Assembly: GCF_039531695.1 (NCBI RefSeq)
Contig: NZ_BAAAQN010000005.1
Coordinates: 124,001 to 188,000 of the forward strand
Reading direction: 5' to 3'
From: Catenulispora yoronensis
GTDB taxonomy: Bacteria > Actinomycetota > Actinomycetes > Streptomycetales > Catenulisporaceae
Length of the DNA: 64,000 bases
Shown piece by piece: positions 1 to 8,431 of this stretch. The notes beneath the pieces were generated by a model that saw only the letters and a program-made list of their open reading frames with translations, did no database searches and was not told where the DNA came from. The number at the start of each line of letters is the position of its first letter. The first letter of the stretch is position 1. A program made the translations under genes and the position numbers.

Positions 1-1956
1 CCCTCGATGGAGGCGGCGTTCGTCGACATCGGCAAGGGCCGCAACGCCGTGCTGTACGCCGGCGAGGTCAACTTCGACGCGGCCGGCGTCACCGGCCACG
101 CCAAGCGCATCGAGAGCGTGCTCAAGAGCGGCCAGGCGGTCCTGACCCAGGTCACCAAGGACCCGATCGGCCACAAGGGCGCCCGGCTGACCAGCCAGAT
201 CTCGCTGCCCGGCCGGTACCTGGTCTACGTGCCCGAGGGCACCATGACCGGGATCAGCCGCAAGCTGCCGGAGAACGAGCGCAACCGCCTCAAGGCGATC
301 CTGAAGGCCGTGGTGCCGGAGAACGCCGGCGTCATCGTCCGCACCGCGGCCGAGGGCGCCACCGAGGACGAGCTGCGCCGCGACGTGGAGCGGCTGTCCG
401 CGCAGTGGGAGGAGATCCAGCGCAAGGCGCAGTCCTCGGCCAGCTCGGCCCCGACCCTGCTGTACGGGGAGCCGGACCTGACCGTGCGCGTGGTGCGCGA
501 CATCTTCAACGAGGACTTCAGCCAGCTGGTGGTCTCCGGCGACGAGGCGTGGGACACCATCCGCGGCTACGTCGGCGGCGTGGCGCCGGACCTGGCCCCG
601 CGCCTGGAGCGCTGGACCTCCGAGCTGGACATCTTCTCCGTGCACCGGGTCGACGAGCAGCTGGCCAAGGCGCTGGACCGCAAGGTCTGGCTGCCCTCCG
701 GCGGCTCGCTGGTCATCGACCGCACCGAGGCGATGGTGGTCATCGACGTCAACACCGGCAAGTTCACCGGCTCCGGGGGCAACCTGGAGGAGACGGTCAC
801 CCGCAACAACATCGAGGCGGCCGAGGAGATCGTCCGCCAGCTGCGGCTGCGGGACCTCGGCGGGATCATCGTCATCGACTTCATCGACATGGTCCTGGAG
901 TCCAACCGCGAGCTGGTGATGCGCCGGCTGCTGGAGTGCCTGGGCCGGGACCGGACCAAGCACCAGGTGGCCGAGGTCACCTCGCTGGGCCTGGTGCAGA
1001 TGACCCGCAAGCGGGTCGGCCAGGGCCTGCTGGAGGCGTTCTCGGAGACCTGCGACAAGTGCAACGGCCGCGGGGTGCTGGTGCACATGGAGCCGGTGCC
1101 GGTCGGCCACGGCCACAGCCACGACGACGGCCAGCACGACCGCGGCGGCCGGCAGGGCGGCAAGGGCGGCCGCGGCGGGTCCGGCGACGCCCGGGGTGCC
1201 GCCGGCGCCGCCGAGGCCACCCGGACCGGCGAGGCCCGGTCCGAGGCCGGCCAGGACGGCCACGACGGCCACGACGGCCTGGACGACGAGCCGGAGACCG
1301 GCCGCGGCCGGCGCAAGCGGCGCAAGTCGCACGGCCACGTCGACCGCCAGCAGCACTTCGACCCGCAGTACGACGTCGACGGCGTGCCGGAGGACTTCCG
1401 GGACTTCGCCGACGGCGAGGCCGCTCTGGCCGGTCCGGTCACGGTGCGCTCGGTGCGGAAGGTCGCGGCGAGCGGCGGCGGCCAGGACGACGACGCCCAG
1501 GACGACGGCGCGGACGACCGGTCCGAGGCCGACGGCGCCGAGGTCGTGACCGTCTCCGAGCACAGCCACGTCGACGAGGTCGCCGACCACGCCCACGTGG
1601 TGGCCCCGGTGGTCACCGCCGGCGACGTGGTGGCCGTCGAGGAGGCGGACGTGACCGAGCGCCTCGCGGTCGGCGACGTCCAGGCCCACACGGTCTACGT
1701 CCCGCCGGCGAACGGCGGCGCCGCCGTCGCGGACCGGGAGGAGACCGAGGCCGAGCAGGCCGAGCAGGTCGAGGAAGCCGGGCAGCCGGCGACCGCCGCC
1801 GCCCAGCCCGCCACGGCCTCCGCCCCGGCTGCCAACGGCAACGCCGACACCGACGCCGACGCCGACCCCGAGACCGACGAGGCGCCCAAGCGCCGCGGGC
1901 TGCGCGTCCGCCGCGCCGCCAAGCGTCCCGCCGGCCCGCCGGCGACGCACAGCTGA
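1..1956 (+). CDS. rne: Ribonuclease E/G family endoribonuclease (5' partial)
   Basis: Single-strand endoribonuclease of mRNA turnover and rRNA/tRNA processing. The reading frame is open to the left edge, so the N-terminus is missing. The visible protein begins inside the S1 RNA-binding domain (EAAFVDIGKGRNAVL). It continues with the catalytic core around bases 730-900, where the family's metal-binding aspartates are seen in IDVNTG and later DFIDM. The Zn-link motif CDKCNGRG lies near base 1051. After it comes a long disordered tail rich in Gly, His, Asp and Glu (GHGHSHDDGQHDR, then acidic repeats) and a basic end (RRGLRVRRAAKRP). Actinobacterial homologues usually also carry an N-terminal acidic extension, here outside the window. 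A strong hairpin follows the stop. Family assignment is very secure; naming it rne and not rng is a judgement. Confidence 0.95.
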   Translation, partial: PSMEAAFVDIGKGRNAVLYAGEVNFDAAGVTGHAKRIESVLKSGQAVLTQVTKDPIGHKGARLTSQISLPGRYLVYVPEGTMTGISRKLPENERNRLKAILKAVVPENAGVIVRTAAEGATEDELRRDVERLSAQWEEIQRKAQSSASSAPTLLYGEPDLTVRVVRDIFNEDFSQLVVSGDEAWDTIRGYVGGVAPDLAPRLERWTSELDIFSVHRVDEQLAKALDRKVWLPSGGSLVIDRTEAMVVIDVNTGKFTGSGGNLEETVTRNNIEAAEEIVRQLRLRDLGGIIVIDFIDMVLESNRELVMRRLLECLGRDRTKHQVAEVTSLGLVQMTRKRVGQGLLEAFSETCDKCNGRGVLVHMEPVPVGHGHSHDDGQHDRGGRQGGKGGRGGSGDARGAAGAAEATRTGEARSEAGQDGHDGHDGLDDEPETGRGRRKRRKSHGHVDRQQHFDPQYDVDGVPEDFRDFADGEAALAGPVTVRSVRKVAASGGGQDDDAQDDGADDRSEADGAEVVTVSEHSHVDEVADHAHVVAPVVTAGDVVAVEEADVTERLAVGDVQAHTVYVPPANGGAAVADREETEAEQAEQVEEAGQPATAAAQPATASAPAANGNADTDADADPETDEAPKRRGLRVRRAAKRPAGPPATHS

Positions 1957-1960
1957 CGCC

Positions 1961-1995
1961 CTGCTCCGGCCCGGCCGTGCGCCGGGCCGGAGCAG
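1961..1995 (+). terminator. Strong hairpin terminator after RNase E/G
   Basis: A perfect 15-bp stem (CTGCTCCGGCCCGGC and its complement) encloses a 5-nt loop, starting 4 nt after the stop codon. There is no U-run, as is common for actinobacterial terminators. It separates rne from the rplU promoter. Confidence 0.8.
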
Positions 1996-2008
1996 CCCGG
2001 ACCTCAGT

Positions 2009-2038
2009 TTGACCCTGAGGTGGGGACTTCCGTACCCT
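2009..2038 (+). promoter_or_regulatory. Probable housekeeping-sigma promoter of rplU-rpmA
   Basis: A TTGACC -35 element at 2009-2014 and a TACCCT -10 element at 2033-2038 are separated by 18 bp, close to the actinobacterial principal-sigma consensus. It is the only such pair seen between the rne terminator and rplU, and it predicts transcription starting near 2045. Confidence 0.55.
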
Positions 2039-2044
2039 TGAGCT

Positions 2045-2244
2045 TCGGCATGCGATACGTGTGCCTCCATCACAGGGCTCCTGCGAGAGCAGATGCGGCC
2101 CGGATGATGATCGGCTCGATGGGTCGTCAAGTCCGCGCCTCGCCAAGAAGCGCCGGGCGCTCATGACCAGCGGATGAGTTGGTCAAAGCGTGTGGTATCG
2201 ACCTAGATCGACCTACAGTCGACGAGAAGAGAGTGAGTTTCGCG
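2045..2244 (+). promoter_or_regulatory. Long 5' leader of rplU, possible L21 autoregulatory leader
   Basis: About 200 nt lie between the predicted start of transcription and the L21 start codon. No convincing small gene is seen. The segment near 2206-2226 holds a duplicated GATCGACCTA-type motif. Ribosomal-protein operons often carry structured leaders that bind the encoded protein. That this one does so is inference from position and length only. Confidence 0.35.
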
Positions 2245-2565
2245 GTGTACGCGATCGTCAAGAGCGGCGGACGGCAGCACAAGGTGGCTGTCGGCGACGT
2301 CGTCGAGGTGGACCGCCTCCCCGGCGCCCCGGCCGGCCAGGAGCTCGAGCTGTCCGCGATCCTGCTCGTCGACGGTGACTCGGTCACCAGCGACCCGTGG
2401 GTCCTGGAGGGCGTGAAGGTCAAGGCCGAGGTGGTCGAGGAGACCAAGGGGCCGAAGATCCACATCCTCAAGTACCGGAACAAGACCGGCTACCGCGTGC
2501 GCCAGGGCCACCGCCAGAAGCACACCCAGATCAAGATCACCGCTATCGACAGCGGCAACAAGTAA
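2245..2565 (+). CDS. rplU: 50S ribosomal protein L21
   Basis: Structural protein of the large ribosomal subunit that binds 23S rRNA. The GTG at 2245 gives the canonical start (M)YAIVKSGGRQHKVAVGD and a 106-residue protein of normal family length. The open frame extends further upstream, but that part does not resemble L21. A purine-rich stretch (GAGAGTGAG) lies just upstream of the GTG. The basic C-terminal signature TGYRVRQGHRQKHTQIKI is present. rpmA follows after 14 nt, the universal bacterial order. Confidence 0.96.
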   Translation: MYAIVKSGGRQHKVAVGDVVEVDRLPGAPAGQELELSAILLVDGDSVTSDPWVLEGVKVKAEVVEETKGPKIHILKYRNKTGYRVRQGHRQKHTQIKITAIDSGNK

Positions 2566-2579
2566 AGGGCGGCTGACCA

Positions 2580-2837
2580 ATGGCACACAAGAAGGGCGCA
2601 TCGTCCTCCAAGAACGGCCGCGACTCCAACGCCCAGCGCCTCGGCGTGAAGCGCTTCGGCGGCCAGAACGTGAACGCCGGCGAGATCATCGTCCGCCAGC
2701 GCGGCACCCACTTCCACCCCGGCCTGAACATGGGCCGCGGCAAGGACGACACCCTGTTCGCCCTGGCCGGCGGCAAGGTGGAGTTCGGCACCCTGCGCGG
2801 GCGCCGCGTGGTGTCGATCGTCCCGGCGGCGGAGTAG
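2580..2837 (+). CDS. rpmA: 50S ribosomal protein L27
   Basis: Large-subunit protein whose N-terminus reaches the peptidyl-transferase centre. It is 85 residues long, typical for the family, and begins MAHKKGASSSKNGRDSNAQ with no cleavable N-terminal extension. It also carries the conserved GVKRFGGQ and IVRQRGTHFHPG segments. It is co-transcribed with rplU and followed by a strong hairpin, so obg probably needs its own promoter or read-through. Confidence 0.97.
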   Translation: MAHKKGASSSKNGRDSNAQRLGVKRFGGQNVNAGEIIVRQRGTHFHPGLNMGRGKDDTLFALAGGKVEFGTLRGRRVVSIVPAAE

Positions 2838-2860
2838 CCACCGGCGCGACAGCCAGCTCT

Positions 2861-2893
2861 GCGAGGCGGGCCGGGGAATCCCCGGCCCGCCTT
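2861..2893 (+). terminator. Hairpin terminator between rpmA and obg
   Basis: A perfect 13-bp GC stem (AGGCGGGCCGGGG and its complement), extended by two weaker pairs, encloses a 3-nt AAT loop and is followed by TTGCGCTTGTT. It lies 24 nt after the rpmA stop and 44 nt before the obg start. Confidence 0.75.
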
Positions 2894-2937
2894 GCGCTTG
2901 TTCGACCCCCAGTACCCACAGCAAGGAGGCGCTGACC

Positions 2938-4446
2938 ATGGCGACATTCGTCGACCGCGTGAAGCTGCATGTCACGGCCGGGAACGGCGGCCACGGCTGC
3001 GCCTCGGTGAAGCGGGAGAAGTTCAAGCCGCTCGGCGGCCCGGACGGCGCCAACGGCGGCCGCGGCGGGGACATCGTCCTGGTCGTGGACCCGAACACCA
3101 ACTCGCTGCTGGACTACCACTTCTCCCCGCACCGCAAGGCCGGCAACGGCAAGCCCGGCGGCGGCGACTTCCAGACCGGGGCCAACGGCGCCGACCTGGT
3201 GCTGCCGGTGCCGGCCGGGACCGTGGTCAAGGACGGCTTCGGCGAGGTGGTGGCCGACCTGATCGGCACCGGGACCCGGTTCGTCGTCGCGCACGGCGGC
3301 GTCGGCGGCCTGGGCAACGCCGCGCTGGCCACCTCCAAGCGCAAGGCCCCGGGCTTCGCCCTGCTCGGCGAGCCGGGGGAGGACGGCGACTTCACCCTGG
3401 AGCTGAAGTCGGTCGCCGACGTGGCCCTGGTCGGCTACCCCAGCGCCGGGAAGTCCTCGCTGATCGCCGCGGTCTCGGCGGCCAAGCCGAAGATCGCCGA
3501 CTACCCGTTCACCACCCTGGTCCCGAACCTGGGCGTGGTCAGCGCCGGGGAGTCGGTCTACACCATCGCCGACGTCCCGGGCCTGATCCCCGGCGCCTCC
3601 GACGGCAAGGGCCTGGGCCACGAGTTCCTGCGGCACATCGAGCGCTGCGCGGTGCTGGTGCACGTCCTGGACTGCGCCACCCTGGAGAGCGACCGCGACC
3701 CGATCTCCGACCTGGACGTCATCGAGGCCGAGCTGCTCGCCTACGAGGCCGGCCGCGACGAGTCCGAGTGGGGCGTCTACGGCCGGCTGTCCGACCGCCC
3801 GCGCCTGGTGGTGCTGAACAAGACCGACATCCCCGAGGGCAAGGACCTGGCCGACATCGTCCGGCCCGAGCTGGAGGCCCGGGGCCTGACGGTGTACGAG
3901 GTCTCCGCGGTCTCCCGGGCCGGCCTGCGCGAGCTGTCCTTCGCCCTGGCCAAGATCGTCGAGGCGACCCGCGCCGCCCGGATCGAGCCGGAGCCCGAGC
4001 GCATCGTCATCCGCCCCAAGGCGGTCGACGAGGTCGGCTTCACCATCAGCTACGACGAGGCCGAGGACGCCTACTTCGTGCGCGGCACCAAGCCCGAGCG
4101 CTGGGTCCGGCAGACCGACTTCAACAACGAGGAGGCCGTCGGCTACCTGGCCGACCGCCTGCACAAGCTCGGCGTCGAGGACCAGCTGGTCAAGATGGGC
4201 GCGCACGAGGGCGACACGGTCGTGATCGGCGACGGCCCGCGCGGCGGCGTGGTCTTCGACTGGCAGCCCTCGATCCCGACCGGGGCCGCCGCCCTGGGCG
4301 TCACCGCCACCGGCGGCCGCCGCGGCGAGGACCCGCGCCTGCGCCTGCACGAGGAGCGGCCCACATCGCGAGACGCGGAGTACCGCAAGGCCCACCGGCG
4401 CCGCGCCGATGGGACAATCGACGTGTTCTCCGACGACGAAGAGTAA
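2938..4446 (+). CDS. obgE: Obg-family ribosome-associated GTPase
   Basis: Essential GTPase linked to 50S assembly, stress and development. The order of domains is a glycine-rich Obg fold (residues about 1-160, with repeated GG turns), a G domain, and a C-terminal OCT domain. G motifs are visible: G1 GYPSAGKSS, G2 in YPFTTLVPN, G3 DVPGLI, G4 NKTD. The C-terminal region around VRQTDFNNEEAVGYLADRL is the OCT domain seen in Gram-positive Obg. It then has a charged tail ending DVFSDDEE. Its length of 502 residues is normal for actinomycetes. AGGAGG lies 12 nt upstream of the ATG. proB starts 15 nt after the stop, suggesting one operon. Confidence 0.96.
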   Translation: MATFVDRVKLHVTAGNGGHGCASVKREKFKPLGGPDGANGGRGGDIVLVVDPNTNSLLDYHFSPHRKAGNGKPGGGDFQTGANGADLVLPVPAGTVVKDGFGEVVADLIGTGTRFVVAHGGVGGLGNAALATSKRKAPGFALLGEPGEDGDFTLELKSVADVALVGYPSAGKSSLIAAVSAAKPKIADYPFTTLVPNLGVVSAGESVYTIADVPGLIPGASDGKGLGHEFLRHIERCAVLVHVLDCATLESDRDPISDLDVIEAELLAYEAGRDESEWGVYGRLSDRPRLVVLNKTDIPEGKDLADIVRPELEARGLTVYEVSAVSRAGLRELSFALAKIVEATRAARIEPEPERIVIRPKAVDEVGFTISYDEAEDAYFVRGTKPERWVRQTDFNNEEAVGYLADRLHKLGVEDQLVKMGAHEGDTVVIGDGPRGGVVFDWQPSIPTGAAALGVTATGGRRGEDPRLRLHEERPTSRDAEYRKAHRRRADGTIDVFSDDEE

Positions 4447-4461
4447 GGGCCCTGAGCGACC

Positions 4462-5619
4462 GTGTCCGGCCAGCTGCGCGAAACCGTGGGATCCGGGGAA
4501 GGCTCCCGGGATGAGGTGACCGCCGCCCGGCGGATCGTGGTGAAGGTCGGCTCCTCGTCGCTGACCACCGCGGTCGGCGGCCTGTCCGGGGAGCGGGTCG
4601 ACGCCCTGGTCGACGCGATCGCCTCGCGGCTCGGCGTCCCGGGCACCCAGCTGGTGCTGGTGTCCTCCGGCGCCATCGCCGCCGGCCTGGCCCCGCTGGG
4701 CCTGCGCAAGCGCCCCAAGGACCTGCCGACCCAGCAGGCGGCGGCCTCGGTCGGCCAGGGCCTGCTGGTCGGCCGGTACACGGCCTCCTTCGCCCGCTAC
4801 GGCCGCACCGTCGGCCAGGTGCTGCTGACCGTCGACGACATGACGCGGCGCTCGCACTACCAGAACGCGCACCAGACCATGGCCCGCCTGCTGGACATGG
4901 CGGTGCTGCCGATCGTCAACGAGAACGACACGGTCGCCACCCACGAGATCCGCTTCGGCGACAACGACCGGTTGGCCGCGCTGGTGGCCCACCTGGTCCA
5001 CGCCGACCTGCTGGTGCTCTTGTCGGACGTCGACGCGCTCTACGACGGCGACCCGGCCAAGCCCGGCACCTCCCAGGTCGCCGACGTGCGAGGGCCGCAG
5101 GACCTGGCCGGGATCTCGATCGGCGGGACCGGCAAGGCCGGGGTCGGCACCGGCGGCATGGCGACCAAGGTCGAGGCCGCCCGGATCGCCACCGAGGCCG
5201 GCATCCCCGTGGTCCTGACCTCGGCCGCGCACGCGGCCCGGGCCCTGCGCGGCGAGGTGGTCGGAACCCTGTTCCACCGCACGGGCTCGCGCACCCCCAC
5301 GCGCCTGCTGTGGCTGGCCCACGCCGCCGACACCCGGGGCGCCCTGCGCCTGGACTCCGGCGCGGTGCAGGCCGTGGTCGAGCGGCGGCTGTCGCTGCTG
5401 CCCGCCGGCGTGACGGCCGTGGAAGGGTCCTTCAACGCCGGAGACCCGGTGGAGCTGGTGGACGCCGCCGGGGTGCCGGTGGCGCGCGGGCTGGTGAACT
5501 ACGACGCCAGCGAGCTGCCGGAGCTGCTGGGACGGTCCACGCGTGAGCTGGCGGCGGCGCTCGGGCCGCAGTACGAGCGAGAGCTGGTGCACCGGGACGA
5601 CCTGGTCGTGCTGCGCTGA
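4462..5619 (+). CDS. proB: Glutamate 5-kinase
   Basis: Phosphorylates glutamate to gamma-glutamyl phosphate, the first step of proline synthesis. The amino-acid-kinase fold starts at RIVVKVGSSSLTT. It includes the LVSSGAIAAGL loop, the NENDTVA substrate segment, FGDNDRLAALVAHLVHADLLVLLSDVDALYDGDP and GTGGMATKVEAA. A C-terminal PUA domain follows (GVTAVEGSFNAGDPVELVD). Length 385 residues fits the two-domain form. GTG at 4462 is used; an in-frame GTG at 4516, just before the conserved kinase core, is also possible. The partner enzyme proA lies 3.3 kb downstream, separated by unrelated genes. Confidence 0.95.
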   Translation: MSGQLRETVGSGEGSRDEVTAARRIVVKVGSSSLTTAVGGLSGERVDALVDAIASRLGVPGTQLVLVSSGAIAAGLAPLGLRKRPKDLPTQQAAASVGQGLLVGRYTASFARYGRTVGQVLLTVDDMTRRSHYQNAHQTMARLLDMAVLPIVNENDTVATHEIRFGDNDRLAALVAHLVHADLLVLLSDVDALYDGDPAKPGTSQVADVRGPQDLAGISIGGTGKAGVGTGGMATKVEAARIATEAGIPVVLTSAAHAARALRGEVVGTLFHRTGSRTPTRLLWLAHAADTRGALRLDSGAVQAVVERRLSLLPAGVTAVEGSFNAGDPVELVDAAGVPVARGLVNYDASELPELLGRSTRELAAALGPQYERELVHRDDLVVLR

Positions 5620-5714
5620 GGTCGGCGTTTGCAGTAGCAGGGCCTCCGGCTGCATCACTAAGTCCCAGTTCCGCGGACCGGACGTCCACAGACTGCCGAA
5701 GGCCCCGCCCTCGC

Positions 5715-6821
5715 CTACGGCAGCACAGCAGTCGTCCAGTGACTCGGATCGTTGCCCAGCGACGTGACCCGGCCCAGCAGCCCCTTCGCCCCGCCGGCGT
5801 CGGTGAGCGGCCCCGGCTCGGGCACCGGGGAGCTGACGCACACCGTCAGGCCGTTGGAGTCCTCGCAGGTGTTCTTGTTCTGCGGCGGGACCCAGTCGCC
5901 GATCTTCCAGCTGCCGGTCTTGAAGGCGACGATCATCACGATCGGGGCGGAGCTGTGGTCCGGCGCCGTCCAGAAGTTCAACTCGGCGGTGGCGTTCCCA
6001 CTGTCGCGCGTGGTGCTCGCCCCCATGGACTCGAAGCCCTTCGGCACACTCGACAGCTTGATCGGCATCGGCACCGACCGGTCCTGCCGGACCACCTTCG
6101 CCGCGGCCTTGAGCGTCTGCTCCTGCCAATCCGCGCGCTTCTCGGCGTGCGCGACGTCGATCCGCAGCCATTGCCCGTCCGGACGCTCCCACGCCAGGGT
6201 CGCGAAGTCGCCGACGATGCCCGTGTGCTGAAGGACGCGGTCGTCGGCATACCCCAGCCACAGCGCCTTGACCGCCCCCGTGACCCGCGCCGGGATCTTC
6301 GTCGTCGGCGCCGACCCGTCCGTGGTCTGATGCAGCTCCGGTTCGCCGTTCAGCTGTCCGAGCTGGAGCCGGAAGCCCGAGTCGGCATAGGCCCCCACGG
6401 TGCCGCCACCGGCCGTGCCACCGCCGCCGCCGGTGGCGCCCATCCCGTCCGGCAGGTACCCGAACTGCCACTGGGTGACCGCCGGATCGTGCGGATCCAC
6501 CTGCGCGGGCAGCGGCGCGTCGCCCGACGGTGAGGCGGCCCCGGCGGGCGTCGTGCTCGGCGTCGCGGCGGGCACCCCGGCGCCCACGGCCGACCCGCCC
6601 CGCCCCGCACTCCCGGCCGGCACCAGGACCCCCACCGCCAGCCCGGTCGCGACCAGAGCGACGGTCCCGCCGCTGATCGCCGCCATCCGCCGCCGCACCA
6701 GACCGGAGCGGCCGACGTGCACGATGTGCTTTACGTCCAGCATGCGCGGCGGCTCGCCGTCCGCCAGATCGCGCAGCCCGGTGGCGAGGCCGCCGGACCC
6801 TTCAGAAGCTTCCTCCGTCAT
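5715..6821 (-). CDS. Single-pass membrane protein coupled to ECF sigma factor (putative anti-sigma)
   Basis: 368-residue protein of unknown fold. A cytoplasmic N-terminus of about 45 residues (MTEEASEGSGG to VRRRM) is followed by one membrane helix (AISGGTVALVATGLAVGVLV). The outer part starts with a Thr/Pro/Ala/Gly-rich linker and then holds a folded domain with a Cys pair (CEDSNGLTVC). Its ATG overlaps the stop of the upstream sigma gene (ATGA at 6818-6821), so translation is coupled. That arrangement and topology suggest it controls the sigma factor. No HxxxCxxC zinc anti-sigma motif is present. The longer open frame upstream antisense to nothing useful is out of frame with the sigma gene and is not taken as start. 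Confidence 0.75.
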   Translation of the reverse strand: MTEEASEGSGGLATGLRDLADGEPPRMLDVKHIVHVGRSGLVRRRMAAISGGTVALVATGLAVGVLVPAGSAGRGGSAVGAGVPAATPSTTPAGAASPSGDAPLPAQVDPHDPAVTQWQFGYLPDGMGATGGGGGTAGGGTVGAYADSGFRLQLGQLNGEPELHQTTDGSAPTTKIPARVTGAVKALWLGYADDRVLQHTGIVGDFATLAWERPDGQWLRIDVAHAEKRADWQEQTLKAAAKVVRQDRSVPMPIKLSSVPKGFESMGASTTRDSGNATAELNFWTAPDHSSAPIVMIVAFKTGSWKIGDWVPPQNKNTCEDSNGLTVCVSSPVPEPGPLTDAGGAKGLLGRVTSLGNDPSHWTTAVLP

Positions 6822-7336
6822 CCCGTGATCCCTTCCAATTCCGCGGCCGTCGCGGGCGCCAACAGCGTCCGCAGGGTGGCCAGCGCGCGGGAGGTCTGGC
6901 TCTTGACGTTGCCCTCCGAGCACCCCAGGATTTCCGCGGTCTGCGCGACCGACAGGTCGCAGTAGTAGCGCAGAACCACGGTCGCGCGCTGGCGCGGGGC
7001 CAGACGCTCCAAGGCCGCGCGCAGATCCAGCGAGACGTCGGCGTCGAGTGCCGGCGCCTCCCGTTCGATCGGCGTGCGGTGCGGGAAGGCGAAGCGGAAC
7101 CAGCCGCTCTGCTGCTCGGACAGGAAGACGTTCACCAGCGTCCGGCGCGCATACGCGTCGATGTTCTCGGCGCGCGACGCGCGAGGCCATTGGCGGTAGA
7201 GCCGGACGGCGGCGGTCTGGGCGAGATCGTCGGCCCGGTGCCAGTCGCCGCACAGCAAATAGGCGACGCGGCACAGCCACGCCGACCGTGCTCTGAGGTA
7301 CTCGCTGAACTCCGCGTCCCGTTCGGCTCGCGCCAT
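6818..7336 (-). CDS. SigE-family ECF RNA polymerase sigma factor
   Basis: Extracytoplasmic-function sigma factor of the actinobacterial SigE group. Region 2 is visible as LCRVAYLLCGDWHRADDLAQTAAVRLYRQW. Region 4 is LERLAPRQRATVVLRYYCDLSVAQTAEILGCSEGNVKSQTSRALATLR. ATG at 7336 is chosen because AGGAG lies 9 nt upstream and the protein then starts MARAERDAEFSEYL as in relatives; an ATG 16 codons earlier (7384) is less likely. Length is 172 residues. Its stop overlaps the start of the membrane protein downstream, which is its probable regulator. Confidence 0.93.
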   Translation of the reverse strand: MARAERDAEFSEYLRARSAWLCRVAYLLCGDWHRADDLAQTAAVRLYRQWPRASRAENIDAYARRTLVNVFLSEQQSGWFRFAFPHRTPIEREAPALDADVSLDLRAALERLAPRQRATVVLRYYCDLSVAQTAEILGCSEGNVKSQTSRALATLRTLLAPATAAELEGITG

Positions 7337-7442
7337 GGGTGTCGCACTCCTGTCCCGGGGCTGCGCGGCCCCGCTCGCTGACACCCACCAGACCCGGGCG
7401 GGCCCGCGATCCGTTGCATCGCCTGGCGAATCCCGGTTTCCG

Positions 7443-7527
7443 CGAAACTCAGTCCTCGGCGAAGCTCAGTCTTCGGCGAGGCTCAGTTCTCGGCGAAGCT
7501 CAGTGCTCGGCGAAGCTCAGCTCCCGA
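7443..7527. repeat. Five tandem 17-bp repeats overlapping the MerR stop codon
   Basis: Five consecutive 17-nt units of the type CGAAGCTCAGTCCTCGG begin at 7443, 7460, 7477, 7494 and 7511. They differ at one to a few positions, and the last is the most diverged. The fifth unit contains the stop codon of the MerR gene (7517-7519), so the array has grown out of the gene's 3' end into the intergenic space. Confidence 0.85.
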
Positions 7528-8341
7528 CCCGGAACACCGGCCAGCACACCTCGGTCCGCCACCGCGCGACCTCGGCGGTGTCCCGCTGTCCGACCAGGTA
7601 GTACTCGCGGATCTGGCCCTGCACGGCGAGCGCGTGGCGCGAGACGTAGGCGGCCAGCGCCCCGTAGGCCCGGTCCGACTCGATCGGCGGACCGGCGTGC
7701 TCGATCACCGCCAGTTCGGCCGCCGGCACCGAGATCGGCCGTACCCGCCCCATCGGCCGCACCGGCCCGTCGCAGGGGACGAAGATCGTCGACTCGCCGT
7801 AGTGCTCGGTGAAGACCGGTTCGCTGAACAGACCTCCGGCCGGTCCGGTCTGCGCCAGCCCCTGCCCCGCCACGGTCGCGTACAACTCGCCCAGCGCCCC
7901 CTGCATCCAGGCCGCGCCGTCCCTCATGTCCACCGTCTCCGTGATCGCCGCCGCCGACGCCCCGGGCACCTCGCGCAACGAGATGTCGGCGACGGCGTCG
8001 GCGTCCGACGGCGTCAGCAGCGCCCGGAGCGACGCGACCGCGCGCTGGGTCCGCCCGAGTTCCTCCTCCAGCCGGCTCAGATGCGCGGCGATGTGCCGGT
8101 TCCGGGTCCCGAGGTCGGGCGCGGCCATGACGGTGCGGATCTCCTCCAACGGCATCCCCAGCTCCCGGAACCGGCGGATCACCTGCGCGGCCGGGATCTG
8201 GCCGACGGAGTACCGCCGGTAGCCGGTCGCCGGATCCACGTCGGCGGGCTCCAGCAGTCCCAGCTCGTGGTAGTGGCGCAGGGTCTTGACGGTCAGGTGC
8301 GTGGCGCGCGAGAAGTCGCCGATGGACAGGAACAAGGCCAT
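7517..8341 (-). CDS. MerR-family regulator with GyrI-like effector domain
   Basis: Transcription activator of the BltR/BmrR type. The N-terminal MerR winged helix reads FLSIGDFSRATHLTVKTLRHYHELGLLEPADVDPATGYRRYSVGQ. A coiled-coil dimer helix follows (about residues 75-115). The C-terminal GyrI-like small-molecule domain runs from about residue 130 to 270. ATG at 8341 starts MALFLSIGDF; the open frame continues upstream but without homology. Length is 274 residues. It diverges from the NTF2-like gene at 8432 across 90 bp, so that gene and the regulator itself are likely targets. The ligand cannot be told from sequence, though this class often senses hydrophobic cations. Confidence 0.92.
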   Translation of the reverse strand: MALFLSIGDFSRATHLTVKTLRHYHELGLLEPADVDPATGYRRYSVGQIPAAQVIRRFRELGMPLEEIRTVMAAPDLGTRNRHIAAHLSRLEEELGRTQRAVASLRALLTPSDADAVADISLREVPGASAAAITETVDMRDGAAWMQGALGELYATVAGQGLAQTGPAGGLFSEPVFTEHYGESTIFVPCDGPVRPMGRVRPISVPAAELAVIEHAGPPIESDRAYGALAAYVSRHALAVQGQIREYYLVGQRDTAEVARWRTEVCWPVFRVGS

Positions 8342-8393
8342 GCCCCGATTGTGGCGTCTCCCCTTACCGGAGAGTCTCGCCCGCTCCGGCGCC

Positions 8394-8424
8394 TTGACCC
8401 TCCCGCTACGGTCGCCCGCAGAGT
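8394..8424 (+). promoter_or_regulatory. Candidate MerR-type promoter with 19-bp spacer
   Basis: TTGACC at 8394-8399 and CAGAGT at 8419-8424 are separated by 19 bp, the lengthened spacing typical of MerR-activated promoters. Transcription would begin at or next to the ATG at 8432, giving a leaderless mRNA. The dyad in the spacer is weak (GACC...GGTC), so confidence is modest. Confidence 0.35.
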
Positions 8425-8431
8425 CGCAGCC

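Noticed and set aside
2686..6471. Very long minus-strand open frame (over 1200 codons) opposite obg and proB
   Set aside because: It is an antisense shadow caused by GC-rich codons in the real genes. Its amino-acid make-up is dominated by Gly, Arg, Ala and His and shows no domain.
5715..7388. Single 557-codon protein spanning the sigma gene and its partner
   Set aside because: The upstream half is an out-of-frame reading of the sigma gene. The ATGA overlap and sigma motifs show two genes.
7443..7527. Possible CRISPR array in the 17-bp repeats
   Set aside because: Units are contiguous without spacers, far shorter than CRISPR repeats, and no cas genes are present. The same applies to the 14- and 21-bp arrays.
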